Source: Anadara kagoshimensis | Taxonomy: Eukaryota > Mollusca > Bivalvia > Arcoida > Arcidae | Direction: 5' to 3' | DNA: 64,000 bases | NCBI GenBank assembly: GCA_021292105.1 | Contig: CM037863.1 | Coordinates: forward strand, 5,591,298 to 5,655,297 | Shown: positions 44,713-56,372 of the stretch, piece after piece | Layout of the letters: every line of letters begins with the position of its first letter | Position numbering within the stretch: position 1 is the stretch's first letter | The notes under the pieces: model-generated | Databases searched by the model: none | Told to the model about the DNA's origin: nothing | The model's input: only the letters and a program-made list of their open reading frames with translations | Position numbers and translations under genes: made by a program

Positions 44713-45460
44713 CTGTTTAATTCATGTCCGGCGTAGCACATGTTTTTCAAGCTTTTGGATATGAAAATCAATGAATTTTCTATCATGTCATATACCGTTG
44801 TGACATATGCATTTTGCCGTAATAAATAAGCACCAATGTACATACCATCTCAGTCAGAAAATAAAATGCAAAACTTTTTAAAATCCTTACAGGGATTTAC
44901 TTTGCACTGGAGCCATTCAGACGACAGGAAGTATAAAACATATGGCTCAGAAGAATTGAACTGCGCATGTACGACGATTCCATTTTTCACACTGGTAAGA
45001 TCGCCTGACTAAAGGGAGACTACCCAAACAAAAAAGAAGCTGTAAACAAACAAATTGTAGGAGTTGTTTCCCCTTGTTAAGCGATCATACCCACGATGAA
45101 TGGGCAAAACCAGGATAAACTTAGTACTGCCCGGATGATTGCGACTTCCGTTCGTCTGGTCCAAAAGTAAACAATGGCAAATTCCCGTAACAATTTTAAA
45201 AAGTTTTGCGTTTAATTTTCTGACTGAGATGGTATGCACCTTGGTGCACATTTATTACGACAAAATGCATACTTCAAAACGGTAATACCAAATGAAAAAA
45301 TTATATTATGTTTATTGTGTTATAGTGCAAATAAAAACGCGAAATAATAACTACGCAGCTATTTCTAAATATTCTGCAAAAATAAATACACGCAAAATTA
45401 AATACGTTCACAGTATCTAAAAGCTTGAAAAACGTGCTACGCCGTACATGAATTAAACAG
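44713..45460. mobile_element. 748-bp TIR element with an exon-like interior
   Basis: TA|CTGTTTAATTCATGTCCGGC left and 'gccgtacatgaattaaacag'|TA right, with outer arms of about 42 bp. A second inverted pair lies inside (44811-44892 against 45183-45285, sharing 'cataccatctcagtcagaaa'). It sits precisely in the spacer after lectin fragment 2. With it removed, spacers 2 and 3 align. Confidence 0.75.
44893..44994 (+). other. Exon-like open segment inside the TIR element
   Basis: 'ccttacag|' and '|gtaagatc' enclose 102 nt open in phase 0 (GFTLHWSHSDDRKYKTYG … LNCACTTIPFFTL). No confident homology. It could be a captured exon or chance. It lies in the loop between the inner inverted arms. Confidence 0.35.
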
Positions 45461-45578
45461 TAGTAACTATAGATGTTGTATTGTTTATGGAAATCGATGA
45501 TACGTATATACTAAAGGGTGCCAATATCAAAGCCTTTCTTCAAGTTACAAAATATATCTGGTTTTTTTAATTTTATAG

Positions 45579-45647
45579 AGAAAGGCATTTTATCAAGTGG
45601 ACATTTTTGGATTGTGTTGGAAGACAGACCCGAAGACAGACAATGAA
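45579..45647 (+). pseudogene. C-type-lectin exon fragment, copy 3 of 3
   Basis: Acceptor 'aattttatag|', frame KGILSSGHFWIVLEDRPEDR then Q and a stop. The WIGL core is changed to WIVL. Confidence 0.6.
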
Positions 45648-46039
45648 TTGATTTAGTTTATAACAGTCTTTATTAATACTGGAGTTATCCCGATGACAAT
45701 GCGTGTTTTATTGTGTATAAGAATGGATACGTGTATGCTAGAGAGCGTTGAACACATGTGAAGTTATATGTCTATATCGATAACAAACCAAATGCACGTA
45801 CATACTGCAAATTGACGACATTCGTCCAAATTTGGCGCCAGTTAATTTTTGCAAGAATCATCATTTAAAAAAATTCGCATAACTTTATTTTTTCGTCCTC
45901 AGATGATGTTAATAAAATTACAAATGCTAGTAAATTAATTCAAAATAAAAAATTGGAGATTTTAATTTTGCATCTTCTTGACGTCACAATTTCGCTCGAA
46001 AATATAATTAATGCGAATAATTTCCTAATTTACATGAGA

Positions 46040-46425
46040 GTTTTGTGTCTGTACAAAGGAACATATTGGTTGCATGTGTTTCCCAATTAATACTCTATGG
46101 TAGAGCTTGTTACCTCTATAGGGACTTTGTAAAGCGAAGCAGGCTACTTACAAATAAATTGTTGACCCAGGAATATTGCAAGTTTATGCTTATCAATGTT
46201 TTAATGGCCGTCATTAAGTTTAAAGTCTCTATGTTCAGAGGTGCCCTAGATATATTTGACATTCCATAGTTCCATGTTCCTTTCATACAATTTTTATTAC
46301 ACACGTGGCGAGTATAGTAAACTAAACAGGAGGGGCTTACCCGTGTCTAACCTAACTTATCAGTTCCAAAGATTTTACTTTGCTTCAGAGTTGTGATTCG
46401 GACATGGATTGGTATGATTGTTGTT
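46040..46425 (+). repeat. Composite repeat, plus orientation
   Basis: 'tatggtagagcttgttacct', 'aagcgaagcaggctacttac', 'atatttgacattccatagtt' and 'tcagttccaaagattttact' are followed by a single 49-bp-type unit. Confidence 0.75.
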
Positions 46426-46779
46426 AAATAAATGTTGAATGATTTTTTTGTATTTGATTACAATATATTTTGTGTCTGTCCATACAAAGGAACATATTAA
46501 TTGTAATATTTTTTTGACGAATTGTAACACTTAATCTTACAACATGCATTTCTATTTTGTTCTAAAAAAGGATATGTTTCCATGGTACTGATAACATTAG
46601 ATGTAAATCCAATAAACACACATTTTGAAAGAGAAAATTTGAGCAATATCTTAGTTTCTATATATTGGCGATATTAGTCAACATTTCTAATAAGGCAAAC
46701 CTATGATTTTGTCATATTTCCGGAGGACGGGACATTCAAAGTCATTCACAAACATATCGGATCATGTTTAATCTTGATA

Positions 46780-46960
46780 CCAAAACAAAAATCGAACACA
46801 AACATATGTTTAAATGTTTAAATCATCATACCAAAAGTAAAAATTAAACAAACCTATCCATGTTCAAATCACAAACTAAAAAGCAAAAACCTGACAAATT
46901 AAGTAAAACACGAAAACTTCCATCAGGTATGTGAGGCCGAGTGTTCGGAATTAATAGAAT
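46780..46960 (-). repeat. Composite repeat fragment, minus orientation
   Basis: 'aaacctatccatgttcaaat', 'ctgacaaattaagtaaaaca' and 'gaggccgagtgttcgg'. Confidence 0.6.
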
Positions 46961-46964
46961 CTAT

Positions 46965-47315
46965 CACAACTTGTGGTGCCAGATAGGGAAATCTCAACCC
47001 AAGTTCTAATATATTTGGTCCAAAACGAGGCTTGCCGAGTTCTGGACAAAATATATTAGAACGAGGGTTGGGATTTCTTTATCTGGCAGTACAAGTATTG
47101 ATTGATTCTATTTCTTGCACCAGAAACTATAATTTTTCAATTTAAAATCAATTACAACTTTCGAAACACCTCTGGCTTTGTTGATAAAATTTTGCGGGAA
47201 AAACGGCGTGTAGGCTAACCTGCACAGGGAGGGGGGTACAAGATGGAAAAATCTTGCACCTCTTTTTTATGGATTTTTCCATCTGGGGTGCAAGAAATGT
47301 ATCTCTTGTCTAGCT
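46965..47315 (-). repeat. About 350-bp interspersed repeat, copy 2
   Basis: Inverted relative to 17095-17450. It begins 'tagaatctatcacaacttgt' and ends 'ggatttttccatctggggtg'. The same internal palindrome (ggaaatctcaaccc…ggttgggatttc) is present. Confidence 0.8.
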
Positions 47316-47504
47316 AAATACATTTTAAAATCATCACCAAAACTAACTGGTTTGGATCCATTAACTATTCTTAGAATTTTTTTCTACCAGTATTTTATTT
47401 GTAGTTGTTCCTATGGGATTTCCATCAGAACAAATATCTGTATTGCGAGTTTTTGCTGCAGTTAATCCAAAAATTTCATTCCATCGCAATATTGATTCAG
47501 TAAA

Positions 47505-48060
47505 GGTTAAACTAAAAAAAACAAACATACCAATTCATTCCCCAACTACAATTCCAAAGCAAAGTAAACTGTTGAAAACTGAAAAATTGAATTAAACAAG
47601 CGAGCATTCGCAAGAAAAGTAAGTAAATATGATATTAAGCTTCAATTTCAGCACACCATAAACCGAGCCTTGTGTGTCAAAAAAGTTAAAATCCCTGTCT
47701 AAATTAAATTCGCAAAAAGCAAGTTCAAAACTTTGAAAACTGACAAAATAAGTTAACACGTGAACTTGCAACAGGAAAATGAGGTAACCTTAAAGGGTAA
47801 GCAACATCCTTGGTAAACAAGCTACACCCACCACGTGTATTATCAACAATGAGAATGCACCGGACATGGACCTCAGTGACGTTAAAATATACAGATTAAT
47901 TTTGGATACAGAAACCTCTTACTTATTAACAATATTTTGATGACGGTCAAAATTATTTTAAAAACTTTGATAAACTTAGCCTTGCTACATCCCTGTGCTA
48001 ACAACATATTTACAAGCAGCCCGCTTCGTAGCTCTACCATAGTAAATTATTTGTGAGACA
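47505..48060 (-). repeat. Composite repeat, minus orientation, two joined pieces
   Basis: 47515-47600 carries one unit and the start of the head. 47690-48050 carries 'actgacaaaataagttaaca', 'ctacacccaccacgtgta' and 'gataaacttagccttgctac'. Confidence 0.65.
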
Positions 48061-48064
48061 AATA

Positions 48065-48430
48065 TACCTTAAGCAGAAGAAGCAGATTTTATGATGCATA
48101 GAAATGGAAATTTATATTTAAATTAAACCGCATCATCATTTTTGTTTCTTGGGTGTCATTATTACGTTATGAATCCATATCTGAAGCAGAACTTGAAGAA
48201 TCAATAATAATACAAATGGAGGTCCCTCAACTATGTTTTTATTTCGCAATAATTAATAATACATGTAGAGCTTTCTCAGTAAAAAGTAACTTGTAGATAA
48301 ATGAAGACGTCTACTTGTTATTAATCGATGCAACAAAAAACGCTCCTGAAGAGATTTTCCATCAAATTACTCTTTTATTGTTTATCGTCTGCTAAATAGA
48401 ACTATTTGTACCGATGTTCATATAAAGGGC
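48065..48430. other. AT-rich spacer, nothing assigned
   Basis: No supported exon or repeat. Confidence 0.4.
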
Positions 48431-48434
48431 AAAG

Positions 48435-48627
48435 GACATTGGCCTGTCAGCTTGACCTTTAATTTAAAACTTTATTATTGACCAGTATATTCATTTATAG
48501 AAAACACGTGTTCATTTCGTCTACTGTACATATTGTGAAATATTGTTTATGTCTTAACACTATTCATGTATTGGGTGGATCGTCGTATATGAATATTCTT
48601 ATTAAAGGTCAAGTAGACAGGTCAATG
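48435..48627. mobile_element. About 193-bp TIR element related to the 62.5-kb array
   Basis: Left 'acattggcctgtcagcttga' + 'cctttaat' is inverted at the right as 'attaaaggtcaagtagacag' + 'gtcaatgt'. The arm matches the core of the 65-bp unit at 62.5-64 kb ('acattgacctgtccgcttga'). Confidence 0.65.
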
Positions 48628-49013
48628 TTGTTAACCTATACAAGAATACAGACATCATTTTAGATAATTGTTGTATTTTTTGTCTTGCTGTTCTAATAAA
48701 ATTGTTATACTACCGTGATAAATTAAATTTGCCACCCCAGCGCTTAAAATAATTACCTCGACTCAACCATAAACCATAAATAAAGACGTATTGAAGTTTA
48801 ATACGTTTTTAATGAATAGATTATTGGTGTTTTCTAAAATATGTGAATAAAGTATTCTCACTTATTTTCATTTCATTTTCATCTGACGAACCAATAGTTT
48901 TTTTTCGTAAATTTATCAATTAAGTTGTTTGCTTATTTTAAGAACATGTTTCAGTTTTATACTGAATACTGAGTAAAACGGCTCAACTGCATATATTCAA
49001 AATTTGGATGAGA

Positions 49014-49020
49014 TATATAA
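49014..49020 (+). promoter_or_regulatory. Candidate TATA box of the lectin gene
   Basis: TATATAA 52 bp upstream of the ATG at 49072, leaving room for a short leader starting near 49045. AT-rich surroundings lower its weight. Confidence 0.4.
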
Positions 49021-49071
49021 TATTTTAGAACTTTTGTACAAAAATTTGAACAAGTAAGGATAAATGTCGAA

Positions 49072-49390
49072 ATGAAGGAAAAATTCCTCCGAAGTTTATA
49101 TTTTTCTATTATATTTGGTACCTTTCATTGTTATGAATCAGATTTTTATACGCTAAAAGCGGAGTACCAAAATAAGACATACCAAGAGACACCAACGTTT
49201 GATAAAATAAGCTTTTCTTTAATTGAATGTTCGGCATTTTGTAGCGGAACACCAGGGTGTAATATTATATTTTTCAATAAAATTTCCGGGAAATGCGAGG
49301 CGTTTCAGAAGATAACAGACGTAAATAACTTTGCATACTCGGACAATACAGATGTTTTTGAAAAAGCAGGAGACCAAACAGTAACCACAG
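49072..49390 (+). CDS. Lectin gene exon 1: signal peptide and PAN-like domain
   Basis: ATG to 'ACCACAG|gtaaac', 106 codons plus one base. The start is the first ATG after in-frame stops, and the hydrophobic stretch follows at once. Confidence 0.85.
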
Positions 49391-52300
49391 GTAAACAAAT
49401 TCATATTAATAGGATTGCCCTGAATATATTTGACATTCCATGTTTCATTCACATAATTCTGTTTACACACGTGGCGGTTGTAGCTAGCTAAAGAGGAGAT
49501 GCTTACCATTCCGGAGCACCCAGCCTCACTTCCCGTGTCTAACCTGACTTGTCAATTCCAAAGTTTTTACTTTGCTTCTGGATTGTGATTCGGACATGGA
49601 TTAGTATGTTTGTTTTTACTTTGCTTCTGGTTTATGATTCGGACATGGATTAGTATGTTTGTTTTTTACTTCTGGATTGTGATTCGGACATGGATTAGTA
49701 TGTTTGTTTTTGACTTCAGATTGTGATTCGGACATGGATTTGTATGTTTGTTTTTGTCTTCTGGATTGTGATTTGGACATGGATTAGTATGTTTGTTTTT
49801 GATTTCTGGATTGTGATTTGGACATGGATTAGTATGTTTGTTTTTACTTTGCTTCTGGTTTATGATTCGGACATGGATTAGTATGTTTGTTTTTTACTTC
49901 TGGATTGTGATTTGGACATGGATTAGTATGTTTGTTTGTGACTTCAGATTGTGATTCGGACATGGATTTGTATGTTTGTTTTTGTCTTCTGGATTGTGGT
50001 TCGGACATGAATTTGTATGTTTGTTTTTGACTTCTGGATTGTGATTCGGACATGGATTAGTATGTTTGTTTTTGATTAAGAGATACTGTAATATAAAATT
50101 TTAATAAATTTAAGATTATGCATCAAGTGACTTGATAAAATGTCTGAGAAAAAGAAATTTGCAACTAAAATAGGTACTTACACTCGCATTAATAGATATA
50201 AAAAATATTTATTATCAAAATCAAACATATTAATCCATGCCTAAACCACTATCGAAATAGCAAATTAGTCTGGCAAATTAGACTAAACACGTCAATTTCC
50301 ATAAAGGAAATGAGGAAGTGAGGTCGGGTGCTCCGGAAGGGTACGTACCTCCTGTTTATATAGCTTTTACCGCCAAGTATGTGAAGAAACGGAATAAAAG
50401 GAGTACGGAACTATCAGATGTCAAATATATCCAGGGTAATTATGGATACAGAAATATATGTCTTTTAAACAATGTTGTGATGAGAACCATAAAACGTTAT
50501 AATGCCTTTATAAGCCTAGGCCTGCAAAATTCTTGCGTCAAAAATTTATTTGCTTCGTTATATAAAGTTTCCATAGCGTGTAAACTGTGAAATAAATACA
50601 CTATAAGCATGAGAATCAGGTATAATGTTGCACGAAAAAGAAAAGTAGCAATAGAAAAATTAAAGTTGATGTGAACCGAAGATTTTGTTGTTGGAATCTT
50701 TATCATCTGACACGAAACATGTACTTTTTATATATGAATGGGAGGATTACAGGGCCTTGATTATTGAAAATAGTTAAGTACTTATAAATCCTATAAATCT
50801 GCTAGTACTTGTTTTATTTTATAAAAAACAACAAAACTATCTGTATCCAGCCTGATAAGACATTACGATCCATATGATCTAATTTGGTCCAATGTGTAGC
50901 ATACTCTTAAACAGAATCCGTAATAATCTTTAAATTCTGTTCTTGAATTTTACAAGTTTGTTCTGGTGGCAGAGTGACTAACACTAAGACCAATCACCAA
51001 TGTCAACCGGTGTCCATCACATGCGTCGCATTATGGAATTAATATTCCCCTACTTCACCACGTAGGGTTTTTCACAAGATCCGTCGATTGCAGAAATATA
51101 GACATTTGATATTCCCTTGCTTTAACACGTAGGGTTTTCCACGGGGCCTTTTAGTTGAGTTCCGTAGTTTGCAGAAATACGGACAAATAAGCTAAATAGA
51201 TATATAGATAATTGCTATAACTCGTTGTAAAATAAATATAATATATTTTATGCACTGATCTATCTTTGCAACATTTCTATCAATATGTTAAAAAGCTTAA
51301 TTTGATACTTTTACAGAAGCTCCGATTGCCACGACTAGATGTCCGCCGTATACCACGTCAGGTTAGTAACTTAACATACTCATTCAAAATTGAAAGAAAG
51401 GTTAAGGTCATCCCTGATTTGAGCAAAAGCATAAGTATCTTTCATAATTAATTAACACATATCAGTCGTAAAATAAAAACAAGAGGCGCTAACAATTCCG
51501 GAACATACGGCCTCACTTCCTTGGCATTTAACAAAATTTGTCAGTTTCAAAGTTTTTTCATTGCTTTCGGGTTGTGATTTGGATATTAATTAGCATGTGC
51601 TTTGACATTGTGGTTGCAACAAGAATTAGTATGTTTGTTTTCACTTTGCTTTGGATTGTGATTTGGACATGGATTGGTATGTTTATTTTCACTTTGCTTT
51701 GGGATTGTGATTTGGACATGGATTGGTATGTTTATTTTTACTTTGCTTTGGGATTGTGATTTGGACATGGATTGGTATGTTTATTTTTACTTTGCTTTGG
51801 GATTGTGATTTGGACATGGATTGGTATGTTTATTTTTACTTTGCTTTGAGATTGTGACTTGGACATGGATTGGTATGTTTATTTTTACTTTGCTTTGAGA
51901 TTGCGGTTTGGACATAATTATTTTTACTTTGCTTTGGAATTTTAATTTTGACATGGATTGGTATGTTTGATTTTACTTTGCTTTTGGATTGTGATTTTGA
52001 CATGAATTGGTATGTTTGATTTAACTTTGGTTTAGGATTGTGATTTGGGCACGGATTGTTATGTTTGGATTTCTACCATTTAGTCCGCGCGTTGTTGCTA
52101 GGAGTCTTTTTCCAAAATGGTTGTCTAATGCTGCAGAATTAAACAGATTAAGTAATAATATACATATTGTTATTTAACAGAATGTGGAATATCTGGTTAT
52201 ATAAAGATTGATACAACAACAAACATCAGTCCGTGTTTTAAAGTTTATACCCTAAATGACAGAAAATCACATCCACTGGCCAAAGCTGTCTGCCAATCAG

Positions 52301-55208
52301 AAAACTCGAGGCTAATCGTGTTAAGCGACAGTAACTTGTTACAGCTTATTGGCGACTACATCTCCTGTGTTTGTAAGTATGACATAAATCTAAATCATAA
52401 TATCCCAGATGAGTGGTAGACGAGGGATGCATTTGATTGGCCAGTAGTGGTGTAATGTAGTGGGGCAATGTGGTTTTTTCGTCCCAGTCATTTTTTTCCT
52501 CTTGGTTCCTAAATGAAGAAAAACAGAGTGCCCGGGGAAATGAAAGACATTCGACAAGCGAACTGACAAACTTCCTGACAGAAAGATCAGACGTAAAATG
52601 CAAAATTGTTTGGTTAAATGCTGTTTACATGAGTATTTTTTTAATTAATCGTGATAAGACCAATTTATTTATAAATATCACGGTTTAATCTGAACTTAAG
52701 TTCATGTGGTGCGTGAGTTTGTGCAAGTACTTCTTGATATGATTTGTATTAGTGTACACTAATGGTGACATTTCGACTGCTAGTACATTGGCCGGTAATG
52801 TCACAGATAAACTGGGTAGGCCACTTACATTATAATGATGTAGAGCTAATCAGTAAAGGCCTACGAGAAGTAACAATCTCTTCTCTCGGGATCGAACACA
52901 CGGCGATGAGATGGCTTTAGATTTAAGGGTAACATCATAACCGCCGAGTCATCGCGACCCCTTCTAAGTGCAATGGGGCTAATTTATGTATCAGTGTTTC
53001 GTCAAACTGATTAACAGGACGATTTTTGCCATCTACAACAATTTTGTTATTATCTCCAGGGGACATAATTTTTTTCATTTTGTCCAGGGCGATATCATGT
53101 TTCCATTATGTCCAGGGCGACATAATTTTTTCATTATGTCCAGGGCCATATTATGTTTCAATATGTCCAGGGCGACATATTTTTTTTAATTATGTCCAGG
53201 GCGATATCATGTTTTTATTATGTCCAGGGCCATATAATGTTTTCATAATGTCCAGGCGATATCATATTTTCATTATAACTGGGGCGCTGTCCTGTTTTCA
53301 TTTTGTCCAAGACGACTTAATTTTTTTTATTATGTCCAGGGCGATATCATGTTTCATTATATCTAGGGCGACATAATTTTCATATTATGTCCAGGGCGAT
53401 ATTGTGTTTTCATTATGTCCAGGGCGACATCATGTTTTCATTATGTACAGGGCCATATAATGTTTTCATTATATCTAGAGGGACATAATTTTTATATTAT
53501 GTCCAGGGCGATATCATGTTTTCATTATGTCCAGGGTGACATCATGTTTTCGTTATTTTCAGGGCGACATCATGTTTTCATTATGTCCAGGGTGACATAA
53601 TGTTTTCATTATGTCCAGGGCGACATAATTTTGTTTATTATGTCCAGGGCGATATCATGTTTTTATTATGTCCAGGGCCATATCATGTTTTCATTATGTC
53701 CAGGGCGACATCATGTTTTCATTATGTCCAGGGCGACATCATGTTTATAATTATGTTTATTCTTACTTTTGTTTCACAAATAATAAGTTATGGTAGAGGT
53801 TGTTCCAACTACGGAAACTTAAAACAACGAAGCAAGCTGCTTACAAATAATTCGATGACGCAAGGATAATGCACGCATAGGCTTATCAAGGCCCTCAAAA
53901 AGATTTATGACCGTCATCACAAAATTGCTGTTGTCTCTGTTTCCAAAATAGTTGTTCCATGATTCTTTGATTTCCAATTTCATTACACACGTGGCGGATG
54001 GAAGGTATTACACCCAATCTCACATCCCTGCTGGAAGTTCACGTGTTTAACCTAAATTTTCAGTTTCAAAGTTTGTACTTCTCTTTTCTGATTGCAATTT
54101 AGACAGGGATTAGTTCATTTGTTATTATTTTGCTTTTTGATTTGTGATTTAGACATGGATTAGTATATTTGTTTTTACTTTGCTTTTTGATTTAGACATG
54201 GATTTGTATATTTGTTTTTACTTTTGCTTTTTGATTTGTGATTTAGACATGGATTAGTATATTTGTTTTTACTTTGCGTTTTGATTTGTGATTTTTGAAT
54301 GCATTAGTATATTTGTATTTTTGCTTTTTGATTTGCCACTTCCGGGGCACACAATCTCACTTCCCTGATGGAATTTCACGTGTTTAACCTAATTTTCAGT
54401 TTCAAAGTTGTCACTTTGCTTTTTGATTTGTGATTTAGGCATGGATTAGTATATTTGTTTTTACTTGCTTTGTGATTTGTGATTTAGACATGGATTAGTA
54501 TACTTTTTGATTTGTGATTTAGACATTGATTAGTATATTTGTTTTTACTTGCTTTTTGATTTGTGATTTAGACATGGATTAGTATATTTGCTTTTACTTT
54601 GCTTTTTGATTTGTGATTTAGACATGGATTAGTATATTTGTTGTTACTTTGCTTTTTGAGTTGTGATTTAGACATGGATTAGTATATTTGTTGTTACTTT
54701 GCTTTTTGATTTGTGATTTAGACATGGATTAGTATATTTGTATTTTTGCTTTTTGATTTGCCACTTCCGGGGCACCCAACCTCACTTCCCTCGTGGAACT
54801 TCACGTGTTTAATCTTATTTGCCAGGTTCAAAGTTTTACCTTACTTTTTGATTTGTGAATTAGACATGGATTAGTATATTTGTTTTTACTTTGCTATTTA
54901 AATTGTGATTTAGACCGGAATAGTATATTTGTTTTTACTTTCCCTTTTGATTTGTGATTTAGACATGAATTAGTATATTTGTTTTTGATCTTTTAGATGA
55001 TGATATTACACAGAGCACACATTTTTGGCTTGGATTAGAATACAGTTTCGATAATGGACAGTGGGTGTGGTTTAATAACAATACCCATTTGTCATGGAGT
55101 TACACATCTGATCGCGAGTGTGGAATGATGTTTAAAAGTGGAGATATGTATCCAGGATACTGTCAGGCTCATGAAAACTTCATTTGTGAATCCCTCGCTG
55201 GCGCGTAG
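49072..55208 (+). CDS. Secreted PAN/apple plus C-type-lectin-domain protein (spliced)
   Basis: The exons 49072-49390, 51317-51361 (short linker), 52181-52372 and 54997-55208 join without a stop, all at phase-1 boundaries. The product is 255 residues (240 if the linker is skipped). Residues 1-20 are a signal peptide (MKEKFLRSLYFSIIFGTFHC). A PAN-like region follows with CSAFCSGTPGC and KCEAF, and then a Thr-rich linker. The C-terminal C-type-lectin fold has AVCQSENSRLIVL, FWLGLEYS (WIGL motif), QWVWF and CGMMF…YCQ…FICE. The EPN/QPD and WND sugar-binding motifs are not visible, so calcium-dependent sugar binding is doubtful. By family, such proteins are secreted recognition or adhesion molecules, often in large, fast-evolving molluscan sets. 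Dead relatives lie upstream at 40.1-45.7 kb. Function is inferred from the fold. Confidence 0.85.
49410..50085 (+). repeat. Composite repeat with 44-49-bp array, about 11 units (intron 1)
   Basis: Head words 'atatttgacattccatgttt' and 'cacgtggcggttgtagctag' are followed by units of 'ggattgtgattcggacatgg' 'attagtatgtttgttttt'. Some units lack 'actttgc', which gives mixed lengths. Confidence 0.9.
50200..50590 (-). repeat. Composite repeat, minus orientation (intron 1)
   Basis: One unit, then 'gaggtcgggtgctccggaag', 'gaactatcagatgtcaaata' and 'taagcctaggcctgcaaaat'. The 90-codon open frame across it is incidental. Confidence 0.75.
51317..51361 (+). CDS. Lectin gene short linker exon
   Basis: 'cttttacag|AAGCTCCGAT…ACGTCAG|gttagtaac': 45 nt, phase 1 in and out, coding EAPIATTRCPPYTTS. 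It may be a cassette exon, since skipping it keeps the frame. A decayed counterpart is at 42843. Confidence 0.6.
51478..52065 (+). repeat. Composite repeat end with 49-bp array, about 10 units (intron)
   Basis: 'caattccggaacatacggcc' and 'cagtttcaaagttttttcat' precede units of 'gattgtgatttggacatgga' 'ttggtatgtttatttttact' 'ttgctttgg'. Confidence 0.9.
52181..52372 (+). CDS. Lectin gene exon: N-terminal half of the C-type-lectin domain
   Basis: 'tatttaacag|AATGTGG…TGTGTTT|gtaagtat', 63 codons plus split codons. It contains CGISGYIKID, CFKVYTLND and AVCQSENSRLIVLSD. Confidence 0.85.
52435..52620 (-). repeat. Degraded retroelement block
   Basis: 'aacagagtgcccggggaaat' and 'actgacaaacttcctgac' match the dispersed block at 27090-27200. 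Confidence 0.5.
52785..52962 (-). mobile_element. 5' fragment of the second SINE family
   Basis: 'tctcgggatcgaacacac' (box B reversed) and 'ccgccgagtcatcgcgaccc' (head start). It is truncated at its 3' side near 'ttggccggtaatgtcac'. Confidence 0.6.
53055..53760. repeat. 28-bp minisatellite, about 25 copies (intron)
   Basis: Unit 'attatgtccagggcgacatc' 'atgttttc', with gcgaca/gcgata/gccata variants and 27-30 bp lengths. Confidence 0.95.
53770..54990 (+). repeat. Composite repeat with reiterated 49-bp array (intron)
   Basis: Head at 53775-54080 ('agcaagctgcttacaaataa', 'cacacgtggcggatgg'), then units of 'tttgatttgtgatttagaca' 'tggattagtatatttgtttt'. The stretch 'gccacttccggggcac…cacgtgtttaa' recurs at about 54343 and 54760, so head-plus-array blocks were duplicated together. 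The array runs to within about 15 bp of the last exon's acceptor. Confidence 0.88.
54997..55208 (+). CDS. Lectin gene last exon: C-terminal half of the C-type-lectin domain
   Basis: Acceptor 'tgatcttttag|', then 70 codons to TAG. WIGL-type HFWLGLEYSFDNGQWVWF and the closing cysteines CGMMF, YCQ and FICE. Confidence 0.88.
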
Positions 55209-55304
55209 CTCCCTATACGCCAGTACGCCAAGGCGTCTAAATAATGTCTATTATTATATACTTTTTAATATATTATCATTTATGCTCATGGTAATACAAA
55301 GTAC

Positions 55305-55310
55305 AATAAA
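55305..55310 (+). terminator. Poly(A) signal of the lectin gene
   Basis: AATAAA 97 bp downstream of the stop codon, the first good hexamer in the 3' flank. Confidence 0.6.
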
Positions 55311-55319
55311 ATAGTTTGT

Positions 55320-55900
55320 CCCACCAGTGTCCTTTTAATGACCTTCAGAAAAATCACTCCTAGTACCTCGCCTTCATCTGTTCATATTTCACAAATTCAA
55401 AATTGCCACCAGATTGCACTATTTGACATCAATATTTAAAGTTTTTATTTGAATCCGTGTTACTTTCACCTAGCTACGCGCCTGTCTTGCTGTGTGATGT
55501 TTCGTCTGAACACAAAACAAAAGTCGTTGAGGACAGAATATTGCTGCGAACGTTTGTGAAAACTTTCTCTTACAAAGGACCACTTGAATTATTCGTAATG
55601 TACCGATGCAGGACATTACTTGGTTTAACCAAGTTCCATTTTAACCAAACATTGTTGAAGGTTTCACGTGTCTTTTATTTCAGAGTAGAATACACGGTTC
55701 TCTCAAGGGCGATATCAAAATATTAACAAAAGTAATGCGGCATATATTATATTATTGTCTAAACCTGAAAATGTTTTCGGTGGACTAAAATCTTCATATA
55801 TAAGTCTTACCTGTGGTTTCTTTAGATAGTATGCCGGACTGTAACAGTGATTGGTAATAAATGGAGAACTTTAACTGTGGATGTCTTTAAGAAGCCTCTT
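55320..55900. other. 3' flank, nothing assigned
   Basis: An 89-codon open frame (55457-55726) has no domain or splice support. Confidence 0.4.
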
Positions 55901-55914
55901 GTTTGCGTGTTTTA

Positions 55915-56130
55915 TTGACGGTTCGGCGGTCACGCCTTTTATGTTCCGACACGGACCGCCATCACGGTACCAAAGCAGCCTCGCGGCAACTAATGACGTA
56001 CTTGTGTCAGTGACGTCATCAAATGGCACAATTCAGGGCGAGATTTTCATTCTTTTTGTGTGTAGTTCAACATGCCGGGACTTTGTCGGAACATTTAGGG
56101 CGTGGCCGGCGATTCGTCAATTTTTGTCTG
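55915..56130 (+). repeat. About 200-bp interspersed repeat, copy 2
   Basis: Matches 19062-19265: 'cgccttttatgttccgacac', 'cggcaactaatgacgtactt', 'gtgacgtcatcaaatggcac' and 'gggcgtggccggcgattcgt'. Confidence 0.75.
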
Positions 56131-56372
56131 AATCACTTGAATTATATACTGTAGGTCTACGTATTTTATTTTTTCATTTCTGACATTTATTCGGAATGTA
56201 ATATTTGTGAATTTATGAAGCTGACTATAAAAACGGACTTTGCAGTGTATCGCGCTTGGTTCTGTCTTTAGACAATTTCTATGTTTACTATGTACTTTAA
56301 ATTATGTATAATTATATACAAACACTGATTGTGTCATAAGTGTGTTGTGTTAAGTTTTTTCTTGTTTCGTAC

